Assembly: GCA_028870315.1 (NCBI GenBank)
Contig: JAGWPW010000096.1
Coordinates: 1-57,001 of the forward strand
DNA: 57,001 nt
Direction of reading: 5' to 3'
From: Sphingomonadales bacterium
Lineage (GTDB): Bacteria; Pseudomonadota; Alphaproteobacteria; Sphingomonadales; Sphingomonadaceae
The position numbers and the translations under genes were made by a program. The notes beneath the pieces are model-generated. The model was not told the origin of the DNA. It saw only the letters and a list, made by a program, of their open reading frames with translations, and made no database searches. Positions 1 through 8,481 of the stretch are shown here, one piece after another (position 1 is the stretch's first letter; the number at the start of each line of letters is the position of its first letter).

Positions 1-33
1 GACTGGCTGGGCGCTCTATCGGCGGGGCGTTGA
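1..33 (+). CDS. 3' tail of an unidentified upstream gene
   Basis: Frame 1 is open from the first base to a TGA at 31-33 and would encode DWLGALSAGR as the end of a protein that begins outside the window. It runs the same way as the acyl-CoA dehydrogenases that follow, so it may be the last residues of another gene of that catabolic operon. Ten residues are too few to name a family, and the open frame could be chance. Confidence 0.3.
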   Translation, partial: DWLGALSAGR

Positions 34-78
34 GCGCAAGGCTTGGCGCTTGTCGCCGCGCGCGGTATCGCGGGGGCC

Positions 79-1224
79 ATGGACTTTGCATGGGATGAGG
101 AACAGCGCGCCTTCCGCGAGGCGCTGCGCGGCTTTCTCGCCGAAACGCTGCCCGGCGACTGGGAGGAATTCTCGCGTCATGGCCCGGCCTCGCCGGCGCT
201 GACCGCCTTCGCACGCGGCTTTTGCGCAAAGCTTGCCGCCCGCGGCCTGCTGTTCCCGCATTGGCCGGGCGACATGGGCGGGCAGGGGCTTGGGCCGTGG
301 CACCAGCAGATTCTCGCCGAGGTGATGTGGGAGGCGGGCGAGCCGCGCGGCGGCCAGTACATGAACGTCAACTGGATCGGCCCGACGCTCGAGCGCTTCG
401 GCAGCACCGAACAGAAGGCGCGGCTGCTGCCGCCGATCACCCGCGGCGAGGCGTTGTGGTGCCAGGGCTTTTCCGAGCCCGATTCGGGTTCCGACCTTGC
501 CTCGCTGCGCACCCGCGCGCTGCGCGAGGGTGAAAACTACCGCATCAACGGCCAGAAGATCTGGACCTCTTACGCCGGGCTTGCCGACCATTGCTTCCTC
601 CTCACCCGCACCAGCGACGACCGGAAGCGCGGCATCACCATCCTCATCGTGCCGATGGACACCCCCGGCATCACCGTGCGCCAGATCCCCAGCCTGATCG
701 GCGAGGGCGATATCCATGAGGTGTTCTTCGACGATGTCACCGTGCCGGTCGCCGCGCGGCTCGGCGAGGAGGGGCAGGCGTGGGAGATCATCGCCTTCTC
801 GCTCACCAATGAACGGCTCGGCATCCCGCGCTTCCATCTGGCGCGCGCGGTGCTCGAACGCGCGGTCGCGATGCTGAAGGCGCAGGCCCGCTTCGCGCGC
901 GAGGGGGTGCGGATCGAGGCGGCGCGTTGCGCGGCGCTGTGCGAGGCGGCGCGCAACGCAAGCTATGCGATCGTCCAGAAGCGCGTCGAAGGGCTGCGGA
1001 TCGGCGCTGAATCCTCCTCGGCACGCTATGCGACGGTGATGGCCGAGCGCGCGGTGTGCGAATTCGTCACCGAATTCGTACCCGAGGCGCTGGCGGGCGG
1101 CTCGGCTTTCCTGATGATGCACCACCAGCGCGGCATCGTTGCCGGGATCGCTGCCGGGGCGGCGGAAATCCAGCTCAACATCATCGCGTCGGACGTGCTC
1201 GAATTACCGCGGGAGCCGCGCTGA
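79..1224 (+). CDS. acyl-CoA dehydrogenase (large, FadE-like subunit)
   Basis: A 381-residue flavoprotein expected to introduce a trans-2 double bond into an acyl-CoA in the cytoplasm, passing electrons to an electron-transfer flavoprotein. The N-terminal helical domain covers about residues 1-115. The family signature FSEPDSGSDLA lies at 131-141 at the start of the beta domain, and a C-terminal four-helix domain runs from about 225. I chose the ATG at 79 because MDFAWDEEQRAF is the normal family start; a TTG at 43 in the same frame would add 12 atypical residues. The stop overlaps the next start by one base (TGATG). The neighbour is a shorter, divergent paralogue, so the active enzyme may be a heteromer like those of sterol and terpenoid catabolism. 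The substrate cannot be told from sequence. Confidence 0.88.
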   Translation: MDFAWDEEQRAFREALRGFLAETLPGDWEEFSRHGPASPALTAFARGFCAKLAARGLLFPHWPGDMGGQGLGPWHQQILAEVMWEAGEPRGGQYMNVNWIGPTLERFGSTEQKARLLPPITRGEALWCQGFSEPDSGSDLASLRTRALREGENYRINGQKIWTSYAGLADHCFLLTRTSDDRKRGITILIVPMDTPGITVRQIPSLIGEGDIHEVFFDDVTVPVAARLGEEGQAWEIIAFSLTNERLGIPRFHLARAVLERAVAMLKAQARFAREGVRIEAARCAALCEAARNASYAIVQKRVEGLRIGAESSSARYATVMAERAVCEFVTEFVPEALAGGSAFLMMHHQRGIVAGIAAGAAEIQLNIIASDVLELPREPR

Positions 1225-2135
1225 TGGACCTCTCGCTTTCCGACGACCAGCGCCAGATCCTGGATGCGATCGACAGCCTGACGCGGCCCTATGCCGGCGT
1301 GCCGCTGCACGATACGAGCCTTGCGCTCGAAAGCGCGGGCCTCGATCGCGCGCTGGCCGAAGACGGCTTCCTCGATGTCATCGCCATGGAACTGGGCGCG
1401 GTGACCGCGGCGCTGGTCACCGAACGGCTGGCGCGGCTGCCCTTCGCGGTGGAGGCGGCGGCCACCGCGCTGGTGCGCCCGCTGCTCGATCCCGCCCTGC
1501 CGCGCCCGCTGGTGCTGGTCGAGGAAGCGCGCTGGCAGGCGCCGCTGCGCTATCTGCGCCCCGGCGCGAGCGTGGTCGTGGTGGGCGCGCAGGTGCGCAG
1601 CTTCACCGCGCGCGCCGCCGATGTGCGCGCGGCGGGGGCAGAGGTGCTTTACGCCTATCCGATGGCCTGGCTTGCCGCACTGCCCGCGCAGATGACCGGG
1701 CATGCGGTGGACGCCGACGCGCTGCGCGCGGCGTGGCGGGTCGGGCTCGCGGCGGAAAGCGCGGGGCTGCTTGCGGGCGCGCTGGCCAGCACCGTTGCGC
1801 ATATTTCGCAGCGCAAGCAGTTCGGCCGCCCGCTCGCCACCTTCCAGGCGCTGCGCCACCGCATGGCCGAGGCGCAGGTGCTGACCAACGGGGTCTATTG
1901 GCTGGCGCTCAAGGCGGCGTCTTCGGGCGATCCCGGCGATGCCGCGCTCGCCGCACTCCACGCGCAGGAGGCGGCGAAGCGGGTGGTCTATGATTTCCAC
2001 CAGTTCCTCGGCGCGATGGGCATGACACTCGAACATCCGCTGCACCTGTGGACCTATCGTCTCAAGGCGCTGGGCAGCGAACTGGGTGGCCGGGCCGAAA
2101 ATGCGCTCGCGGCGGCGGCGGCGATCTGGGGGTAG
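1224..2135 (+). CDS. acyl-CoA dehydrogenase, short partner subunit
   Basis: A 303-residue acyl-CoA dehydrogenase-like protein, about 80 residues shorter than usual. The C-terminal helical domain is clear, with QRKQFGRPLATFQALRHRM, the classic stretch in which Arg and Gln contact FAD. The N-terminal and beta domains are condensed, and I do not see the usual central signature. Such short forms typically pair with a full-length partner in alpha2beta2 dehydrogenases of actinobacterial steroid degradation; pairing here is inferred from the one-base overlap with the upstream gene. The ATG at 1224 was chosen over in-frame upstream sequence because that lies inside the first gene. It converges on the minus-strand operon ending at 2226. 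Confidence 0.82.
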   Translation: MDLSLSDDQRQILDAIDSLTRPYAGVPLHDTSLALESAGLDRALAEDGFLDVIAMELGAVTAALVTERLARLPFAVEAAATALVRPLLDPALPRPLVLVEEARWQAPLRYLRPGASVVVVGAQVRSFTARAADVRAAGAEVLYAYPMAWLAALPAQMTGHAVDADALRAAWRVGLAAESAGLLAGALASTVAHISQRKQFGRPLATFQALRHRMAEAQVLTNGVYWLALKAASSGDPGDAALAALHAQEAAKRVVYDFHQFLGAMGMTLEHPLHLWTYRLKALGSELGGRAENALAAAAAIWG

Positions 2136-2225
2136 GAAGCGGACCGAACGCTGCCGGTGCGGCGGCCGGCGCACACGGCGCCATCGCCGGTCGGCGTCTG
2201 CGCGCCCGCCCGCGCCAGCCGCAAT

Positions 2226-2939
2226 TCAAACCAGGCTCAGCAGCATCTGCGCCACCTTGTCTGGTTCGGTGATCATCAGATCGTGGCCGGTGTCGATCTC
2301 GAACAGGTGATCGGCCTCCAGCGTGCGGTGGAGATATTCCTTCGGCCGCACCGCCAGCGTCGGGGTGCAGTTCACCGAGGTGCGCGGCAGCGCCATCACC
2401 GCCGCCTCATCCGCGAGGTGCAGCGGCTGGGTCATGCAGGCCCAGGGATGCGGGGCGAGGCGCGGCTTCATCCACAGGACGTCGTCGGGATCGCTGACGC
2501 CATAGGCGGTCTCGGCGATGGCGTCGGGGAGGTGGTAGCATTCGACGCCGTTCACCTGCGAGAGGAAGGCGCTGGCCATGCCCATCTGCGCAGCAGCGAT
2601 GGTGGTCAGCGCCTCGCCGCCCCGCGGATGCGCGGCATCGAGGAAGATGAGGTGGCCGACACGGCCCTGCGCCCGGTCGGCGACGCCGGTGATGACCATG
2701 CCGCCGTAGGAATGGCCGGCAAGGAAGACATCGTGCAGATCCTCATGCACCAGCAGGCTGACGACATCCTCGATATGGGTGTCGAGGTTGATGCCGGGGC
2801 CAAGCAGGTGGCGGCGCTCGCCCAGCCCGGTCAGCGTCGGGCAATGGACCTCATGGCCGTGCGCGCGCAGCCGCCGCGCCAGCCGCTGGTAGCACCAGCC
2901 GCCGTGGCCGCCGCCATGGACCAGCACGAATGTCGCCAT
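2226..2939 (-). CDS. alpha/beta-fold hydrolase
   Basis: A 237-residue cytosolic serine hydrolase. The oxyanion-hole segment LVHGGGHGGW is at residues 7-15 and the nucleophile elbow GHSYGG at 75-80 (Ser77). The catalytic His is probably His219 in GHDLMITEPDKV. The TGLGERRHLL segment near residue 38 is typical of the esterase/hydroxynitrile-lyase-like branch. It could hydrolyse an ester, lactone or thioester produced by the upstream enzymes; the substrate is unknown. It is the last gene of the minus-strand operon, 14 bases after the luciferase-like gene, and has a good GGGGAGAG ribosome site before its ATG. Confidence 0.85.
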   Translation of the reverse strand: MATFVLVHGGGHGGWCYQRLARRLRAHGHEVHCPTLTGLGERRHLLGPGINLDTHIEDVVSLLVHEDLHDVFLAGHSYGGMVITGVADRAQGRVGHLIFLDAAHPRGGEALTTIAAAQMGMASAFLSQVNGVECYHLPDAIAETAYGVSDPDDVLWMKPRLAPHPWACMTQPLHLADEAAVMALPRTSVNCTPTLAVRPKEYLHRTLEADHLFEIDTGHDLMITEPDKVAQMLLSLV

Positions 2940-2953
2940 ATTCGCTCTCCCCT

Positions 2954-3874
2954 TCACGCGATCGCCGGCATGATCTCCTCGGCGACCCATTGTGTGTAAT
3001 CGAAATAGGCCTCGGCACTGGCGAGCGGCGGGACGGGAAGCCCGCTCATGGTGACGCCGAGTGTCTTGAACCAGCCGAGCTTGTCGATGATCTCGGCCGC
3101 GCTCATGCCGGGGTGCGAATGCGGATCGGTCTGGACGACATGGCCCTCGCCGACGCGGCCGGTGGCAAGCCCGTAGAACACGTCTTGCAGCCGGCCGTTG
3201 TAATCGGGCTGCGATCTGATGAAATCGATCCGCGCCGGGATCGTCTCGGGGCTGGTCAGGAACGGCCACCAGCCGTTCGCATAGCGGCCGACGCGGCGCA
3301 GCACCGCATCGGCATCGCCGCCGAACCAGACCGGGGGGTGGGGCTTCTGCACCGGCTTCGGCTCGAAGGCGACATCGCGGAAGCTGACGTATCTGCCCTC
3401 GAATTCGGGAGTCTCGTCGCACCACAGCGCCAGGATCGCCTGGATATATTCCTCGGCGCGCGCGCCGCGCTGGTGAAACGGCACGCCGAGCAGATCGAAC
3501 TCCTCCTTCAGCCAGCCGACCGCGAAGGTGATCATCAGCCGCCCGCCGCTCATCCAGTCGATCGTCGCAAGCGCCTTGGCGGTGACGATCGGATGCTGCA
3601 CCGGCAGGATGGCGATGCAGCTGTTGACGCGGATGGTGCGGGTCGCGCCGGCGAAGAAGGCCATGCCGGGATAGGCGGCGAGATAATGCGCGCCCGACAG
3701 CGCGACGTGGCTTTGCGGGATGATGTGATGCTCGGGCACCGCGATCATCGCAAAGCCAAGGCTTTCGGCATGGCGCGCGAGGCGCTGCATGTCGGCGCCG
3801 GTGACCGCGCGCTCCCACGGCTGGCCCATCGCCTTGAGTCGCACCATGTTGGGCATGCTGAAGGCCAGTTTCAT
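2954..3874 (-). CDS. luciferase-like flavin-dependent oxidoreductase (LLM class)
   Basis: A 306-residue TIM-barrel protein of the bacterial luciferase superfamily, using reduced FMN or F420. The start MKLAFSMPNM is typical, and the barrel shows characteristic stretches such as PEHHIIPQSH, RIRVNS-like ATRTIRVNSCIAILP and MITFAVGWLKEEFDLLG. The ATG at 3874 was preferred to one 17 codons upstream because the family begins with a first strand like KLAFSMP. In CoA-ester catabolic clusters such proteins act as monooxygenases or dehydrogenases; which of these applies cannot be said. The gene follows the CoA-transferase by 40 bases and precedes the hydrolase in one operon. Confidence 0.85.
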   Translation of the reverse strand: MKLAFSMPNMVRLKAMGQPWERAVTGADMQRLARHAESLGFAMIAVPEHHIIPQSHVALSGAHYLAAYPGMAFFAGATRTIRVNSCIAILPVQHPIVTAKALATIDWMSGGRLMITFAVGWLKEEFDLLGVPFHQRGARAEEYIQAILALWCDETPEFEGRYVSFRDVAFEPKPVQKPHPPVWFGGDADAVLRRVGRYANGWWPFLTSPETIPARIDFIRSQPDYNGRLQDVFYGLATGRVGEGHVVQTDPHSHPGMSAAEIIDKLGWFKTLGVTMSGLPVPPLASAEAYFDYTQWVAEEIMPAIA

Positions 3875-3914
3875 CGCGCGCTCCCCGGTTCGGCCGACTG
3901 TGCCGGGCCTGGCG

Positions 3915-6326
3915 TCAATCGACAATCTTCCGGGCGATGAGTTCGTCGAGTTCCGCCTGGCCGAGCCCGAGGATCCCGCGATAGACGTAGGTGTTGTCTT
4001 CGCCGAGCAGCGGCGCGCCGCGTTCGATCCTGGCCTCGTCGGGGCTCATCCGCCAGCTCGGGCCGATGATCGGGCGGGTGCCGTGGCGATGATCGGAGAC
4101 CATGCGAAAGCCGCCGCTTTCCCACAGAAAGCCATCGCCCGCGAGATCGAGCGAACTCATGCTGCGGAACGCTGGAACGCCTTTGCCGCGCAGCATTTCG
4201 GCCAGTTCGGCGCTGCCATGGGCGCGGGTTGCCTCGTCCAGCGCGGCATCGAGCGCGGTGCGGTGGGCAAGCCGGCTCGCGTGCGTGGCAAAGCGCGGAT
4301 CGTCCGCCAGCGTGGGCAAGACCGCGCACAGGCCGGCGAATTCGCCATCGTCGGCGACCGCGATGCTGATCCATTCCTCGCCGCGGCAGCGATAGGCGCC
4401 ATGCGGGGCCATGTCGGGATCGGCATTGCCCATCGCGCGCGGGACCTCGCCGGTCAGCGCGAAGGCGGTAAGGCTGTCGCCGACCATCGCCGAAAGCGCC
4501 TCGACCGCCGAGACATCGACGAACTGGCCCTCGCCGGTCGCTTCGCGGTGATGGAGCGCGGCGATGGCGGCGAGCGCGGCGGCCGCGCCCGCGGTCGAAT
4601 CGCCATAGCGGATGTTCATGCCGCGCGGCACCTCGCCCTCGTGGCCGACCAGATAGAACAGGCCGGACAGCGCGGCGAAGGAGGGCGCATAGCCCGTCTG
4701 GTAGCCGAGCGGGCCGTCATCGCCCCACATCTTGATCGAAACCTGGATGATGTCGGGCTTGATCGCCTTGAGATGCGGGTAATCGAGCCCCGAGCGCGCC
4801 ATCGCCCCCGGGCGGATATTGTCGATGACGATGTCGCTTTGGGCGATCATGCGCCTGACGAGGTCGAGCCCCTCTGCGGTCTTCATATTGACCTGAACCG
4901 AGCGGATCTCCTGGTTGATCGAAAGGAAATAGGGGGCGCTGTCGATATCGGCGCCACCATAGGCGCGCATCTCGTCGAGATTGGTCCGGCTTTCGAGCTT
5001 GATCACCTCGGCGCCGAGATGCGCGAGCAGCTTTCCGGTGTAAGGCCCCGCCCAGACCTTGGTGAGCTCGACAACGCGCACCCCGGCGAGCGGTCCGCCG
5101 CGCGACGTGTCGGGTTTGGCCAGGCGCTCTCGCTCTGCGGGCGGGCGCCTGCGCAGGCCGGGGAAGCGGGGTTGCGCTGCGCTTGCCGCGGCGCCTCGGT
5201 CAGCGGCTGCCACATCGGCCAGCCGGGGTGGGGGGCGCAGCCGCACCGGGGTCGCGCTCAGCCGGTAGGGCACGCCGGGCCAGGGCGCATCGCCGTATCC
5301 CGGCAGCGTCTGGAAGAAGCCGCGGTGGCGGAACTGGATGTTGCCGGGCAGGTCGGCCGCCGAATTGACCGGAACGATCGCCAGCCCAAGCTTCTGCCCG
5401 GCCTCGGCGATTTCGTGCTTGTCCTGAAGCGCCGCCCAGGGTGCGAAATGCGCGCGGAACGCGGCGACGCGCTCCTTCGTGCAGTGGAATTCGAGCCAGT
5501 CCTCGGGGAAGTCGCTCGCCCAGCCGGGCTCGCCCATCAGCTTGCACAGCCCCCGCCAATGCGCGCGCGTCGTCATGAACAGATAGACGAAACCCTCCTT
5601 CGCGGCGAAGGCGGTGGCCGGCCCGCCCATGTCGTAGCGGGTGCGCGCGTGGCTCGGCTCCTCCTCGCCGGCGAGCATGCGGTCGAGCACGCAATCGACG
5701 CGGTTGATCTGTACCTGCTGCTCGGAAATGGCAATCGTCTGCCCCGCTCCGGTATGGCGCTGGCGGTGCAGCGAGGCGAGCGTTGCGAGCGCGGCATCGA
5801 TTCCGGCATCGTAATCGGGCATGAACCGCCCGGCGCCCTTGAGCGGTGGCTTTTCGGGGCTCGATTCGCTGGGCGAATGCCATGCCCAGCCGCCAGCGTT
5901 CATCACATTGATCGGCCGCGCAATCTGCCAGCCGCGTGGCGCGCCGTCGCCGAACGGGGTGATGCGGCAATGGACGAGATGCGGATGCGCGGCTGCGACC
6001 GCGCGCGCGGTCAGGTGATGTGCCTCGGCCCAGTCCTCGTCGTGATCGTCGATCAGCGCATGCGCGCGGGCGAGCAGCGCATCGAGCGCGGCGCGGCCGT
6101 CATCCGTCGCGAGATCGAGCACCTGTGCGCGCTTGCCGGTGTTGAGCCAGGCGAAAAGCGTGCTTTCCTTGCCGGCGAACGGCCCGATGTGCCGGCTCGG
6201 CGCGCCGCCGGGGCGCTCGATCTTGATCACCTCGGCGCCGAAATCGGCGATGAGGCGCGCGGCATATTCGCCCGCCGGACGTTCGGCGACCTCGATGACG
6301 GTAAGGCCCGACAGCGCTTGGCTCAC
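3915..6326 (-). CDS. double-domain class III CoA-transferase (CaiB/BaiF family)
   Basis: An 803-residue protein holding two complete CaiB/BaiF domains in tandem, about twice the usual 400 residues. Domain 1 covers residues 1 to about 385 and domain 2 about 412-803, joined by an Arg/Pro/Ala-rich linker. Each begins with the family hallmark (AARLIADFGAEVIKIE at 22-37; GKLLAHLGAEVIKLE at 431-445) and each keeps the Asp that forms the acyl anhydride, Asp171 in MPDYDAG and Asp576 in YGDSTAG, each followed by a TGxGQ segment. It should move CoA between carboxylic acids without ATP. The start is a GTG at 6326 overlapping the stop of the aldo/keto reductase (GTGA). Whether both active sites work is not known. 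Confidence 0.88.
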   Translation of the reverse strand: MSQALSGLTVIEVAERPAGEYAARLIADFGAEVIKIERPGGAPSRHIGPFAGKESTLFAWLNTGKRAQVLDLATDDGRAALDALLARAHALIDDHDEDWAEAHHLTARAVAAAHPHLVHCRITPFGDGAPRGWQIARPINVMNAGGWAWHSPSESSPEKPPLKGAGRFMPDYDAGIDAALATLASLHRQRHTGAGQTIAISEQQVQINRVDCVLDRMLAGEEEPSHARTRYDMGGPATAFAAKEGFVYLFMTTRAHWRGLCKLMGEPGWASDFPEDWLEFHCTKERVAAFRAHFAPWAALQDKHEIAEAGQKLGLAIVPVNSAADLPGNIQFRHRGFFQTLPGYGDAPWPGVPYRLSATPVRLRPPPRLADVAAADRGAAASAAQPRFPGLRRRPPAERERLAKPDTSRGGPLAGVRVVELTKVWAGPYTGKLLAHLGAEVIKLESRTNLDEMRAYGGADIDSAPYFLSINQEIRSVQVNMKTAEGLDLVRRMIAQSDIVIDNIRPGAMARSGLDYPHLKAIKPDIIQVSIKMWGDDGPLGYQTGYAPSFAALSGLFYLVGHEGEVPRGMNIRYGDSTAGAAAALAAIAALHHREATGEGQFVDVSAVEALSAMVGDSLTAFALTGEVPRAMGNADPDMAPHGAYRCRGEEWISIAVADDGEFAGLCAVLPTLADDPRFATHASRLAHRTALDAALDEATRAHGSAELAEMLRGKGVPAFRSMSSLDLAGDGFLWESGGFRMVSDHRHGTRPIIGPSWRMSPDEARIERGAPLLGEDNTYVYRGILGLGQAELDELIARKIVD

Positions 6327-7351
6327 CGCTCCAGCGCCTTCCGGGTCGGCGCATCGGCCTCGACCCAGTCCGAGCTGGGATAGAGCGGCGCGATCGCGGT
6401 TGCCGCGTCGAGCCGGGCGATTGTCTCTGCACCAAGCTTCACCGCGACGGCGCCGAGATTGTCGCGCAACTGATCCGGCGTGGTCGCGCCGAGGATCACG
6501 CTCGACACGCCGGGCTTTGCGAGCAGCCAGGCGATCGCGAGCTGCGCCATGCTGCATCCCGCCTCGGCGGCCATCTCCCGCATGACGTCGAGCAGCGCGA
6601 AGGCGCGGTCGCGGTCGAACTTCAGCCAGTCGGTTCGCGCGAAGCGGTTGTCGGGCTGCGCCATCGCCTCGCGCGTGTAGCCGCCGGCAAGGAAGCCATA
6701 GGCGAGCGGGCTCCACACCGTCAGCCCGGCGCGGTGATGCGCCAGCATGGCAAGCGTGTCGCGCTCCACGTCGCGGCCGAGCAGCGAATAATACATCTGG
6801 CCATGGGTGAAGCGGGCAAGGCCGCGCGCGCGCTGCAGCGCCATCGCCGTCGCCGCTTCCCAGGCGGGCCAGTTCGAATAGCCGATGTAGCGGACCTTGC
6901 CCGCCTTCACCACCGCGTCGAAGGCTTCGAGCTGCTCGTCCAGCGGGGTGAAGGCATCGCTTTTATGCGCGATGTAGAGGTCGAGGTAATCGGTGCCGAG
7001 CCGGCGCAGGCTGGCATCGATCGCGTTCATGATGTGGCGGCGCGACAGGCCGTTTTCGAGCAGTTCGCGCCCGCTCGTGCGGTTGCCGACCTTGCTGGCG
7101 AGGATCACCTGCTGGCGATGCGGTTTCAGCGCGCGGCCGAGCATTTCCTCGGCCTCGCCGCCGGCATAGGCATCGGCGGTGTCGAAGAAATTGACCCCGC
7201 CCTCGCGCGCGGTCGCCACCAGCTCCTCGGCGAGCGCGGCGCCGACCTTGGAGAAGGCGGCAAGCTTTTTGTGCCCCAGCGTGAAGGTCGCCGCGCCCAA
7301 GCCCAGCCGCGAGACGACGAGGCCGCTGTCGCCGAGGCGCGAATAGCGCAT
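6323..7351 (-). CDS. aldo/keto reductase
   Basis: A 342-residue NAD(P)H-dependent reductase of aldehydes or ketones with a TIM-barrel fold. The catalytic tetrad is visible: Asp57 and Tyr62 in FDTADAY, Lys87 in ILASKVGN and His129 in DLYIAH. The C-terminal coenzyme-binding stretch includes SSVILGATTPDQLRDN. The ATG at 7351 overlaps the stop of the crotonase-like gene by one base, and the end overlaps the start of the CoA-transferase by four, so the three are probably translated as a coupled unit. The family is broad and the substrate cannot be predicted; context suggests a hydroxy or keto intermediate of a CoA-linked pathway. Confidence 0.88.
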   Translation of the reverse strand: MRYSRLGDSGLVVSRLGLGAATFTLGHKKLAAFSKVGAALAEELVATAREGGVNFFDTADAYAGGEAEEMLGRALKPHRQQVILASKVGNRTSGRELLENGLSRRHIMNAIDASLRRLGTDYLDLYIAHKSDAFTPLDEQLEAFDAVVKAGKVRYIGYSNWPAWEAATAMALQRARGLARFTHGQMYYSLLGRDVERDTLAMLAHHRAGLTVWSPLAYGFLAGGYTREAMAQPDNRFARTDWLKFDRDRAFALLDVMREMAAEAGCSMAQLAIAWLLAKPGVSSVILGATTPDQLRDNLGAVAVKLGAETIARLDAATAIAPLYPSSDWVEADAPTRKALER

Positions 7352-8316
7352 CAGGCCTTCTTGCGCCCGCCGAAGCTCAGCCGCCAATCGGCCGGATAGC
7401 GCGAATCATTGTCCTTGACCGCGTTGTTGAGCCCCTTGTCGAAGGTCTCGTCGCCCAGCGTCAGGTCGTCGGCGGCATCATTGGTCACCACCGGCAGCAG
7501 CGATTCGACCATGCCGGTCAGCACCGAGCCGAAATATTCGCCGCGATACTGCTTGTAGAGCTCGAAGAAGGTCTTCTGCATCGTCACCACGTCGTTGGGC
7601 CGGGTGATCGAGCAGGCGTGCGCGTATTTCGCGGTCTCGGCCTCGAGCGCCTCGCGCGGGACGACGCTGTTGAGGAAGTTGCAGCGCTCCATCTCGGCGG
7701 CGGTGAACGGGCGGCCGGTGAACAGCATCTCGGCGAATTTGCGCGGCCCCATCATCTCGGCCCATTGCCACAGCCGCGGCCCCCAGCCGACATAGCGGAA
7801 GGCGGCATGGCCGAACAGCGCATCGTCCGCGCTCACCACGATGTCGGCATCGGCGGCGAGGTAGAAATGCCAGCCATAGACATAGCCCTTGCATTCGAGA
7901 ATGCTGATCTTCTTGAAGCTTTGCAGGCTGCGGCAGCCGTAATCGGCATTGGCGTAGAGATTGGTGATGCTGGCAAGGTAGCGATAGCTGCCGTTGGGCG
8001 GATATTTGACGCTGCCATCGTCGGGAATGCGAAATTCATGCAGCAGCGAAACATCGCTGTTCGGCGAAAGCATTTCGGACTGTTCGGGAAGGTCCGCGCC
8101 CGAGCCCAAATGCTTGCCCTCGCCGCGGATCACCAGCACCTTGACCTCGTCATCGACATTGGCGCGGTGCACCAGATCGGCGAAGCGCAGCCGCGCCGCG
8201 ATCGTCGGCGCATTGAGCGCATCGGGCCGGTTCAGCGTGATCGTCGCGATCCTGGTTTTCGGATCCTTCGCGTAAAGGACGATCTCTTCAGGCTGCGGGC
8301 GCATGGCCTCGGTCAT
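7351..8316 (-). CDS. enoyl-CoA hydratase/isomerase (crotonase) family protein
   Basis: A 321-residue crotonase-fold protein that binds acyl-CoA. The start TRIATITLNRPDALNAP (21-37) and the oxyanion-hole segment GKHLGSGADL (67-75) are typical. The part that normally carries the two catalytic Glu residues reads GYVYGWHFYLAADAD (144-158) and FGHAAFRYVGWGP (168-180), with no Glu at the expected places, so simple enoyl-CoA hydration is doubtful and another crotonase reaction such as isomerisation, hydrolysis or C-C cleavage is possible. It is first in the minus-strand operon, with ribosome site GGGAGAGACC before the ATG. Confidence 0.85.
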   Translation of the reverse strand: MTEAMRPQPEEIVLYAKDPKTRIATITLNRPDALNAPTIAARLRFADLVHRANVDDEVKVLVIRGEGKHLGSGADLPEQSEMLSPNSDVSLLHEFRIPDDGSVKYPPNGSYRYLASITNLYANADYGCRSLQSFKKISILECKGYVYGWHFYLAADADIVVSADDALFGHAAFRYVGWGPRLWQWAEMMGPRKFAEMLFTGRPFTAAEMERCNFLNSVVPREALEAETAKYAHACSITRPNDVVTMQKTFFELYKQYRGEYFGSVLTGMVESLLPVVTNDAADDLTLGDETFDKGLNNAVKDNDSRYPADWRLSFGGRKKA

Positions 8317-8357
8317 TGGTCTCTCCCGGCATCACTTGGCCGCTGCATGCCGCATGG

Positions 8358-8392
8358 CCGCGCCACGGCAAAGCGCGCGGGCGCGGTTTTTT
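8358..8392 (+). terminator. terminator-like stem-loop with T tract on the plus strand
   Basis: CCGCGCC (8358-8364) and GGCGCGG (8380-8386) form a seven-pair G+C stem with a 15-base loop, followed at once by six T residues (8387-8392). It looks like an intrinsic terminator reading rightwards, yet no plus-strand gene ends nearby; the flanking genes, the crotonase-like gene and rsmA, are both on the minus strand. It may stop antisense transcription, or it may be fortuitous. The rest of 8317-8481 shows nothing I can name. Confidence 0.3.
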
Positions 8393-8481
8393 CGATTGGA
8401 GGTGAAGGCAGGCGGGCGCGCCATGGCCCGCGCCTGAGCCTTTTCCTTCAGGCCATGGCCGGCCCCTCGCGACGCGGTGGC

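Noticed and set aside
2226..3818. 530-residue fusion of hydrolase with upstream sequence
   Set aside because: The upstream part is an out-of-frame reading of the luciferase-like gene; the hydrolase has its own ATG and ribosome site at 2939.
3789..6383. 864-residue plus-strand open frame opposite the CoA-transferase
   Set aside because: Same shadow effect of high G+C; low-complexity Arg-rich product, no ribosome site, no domain.
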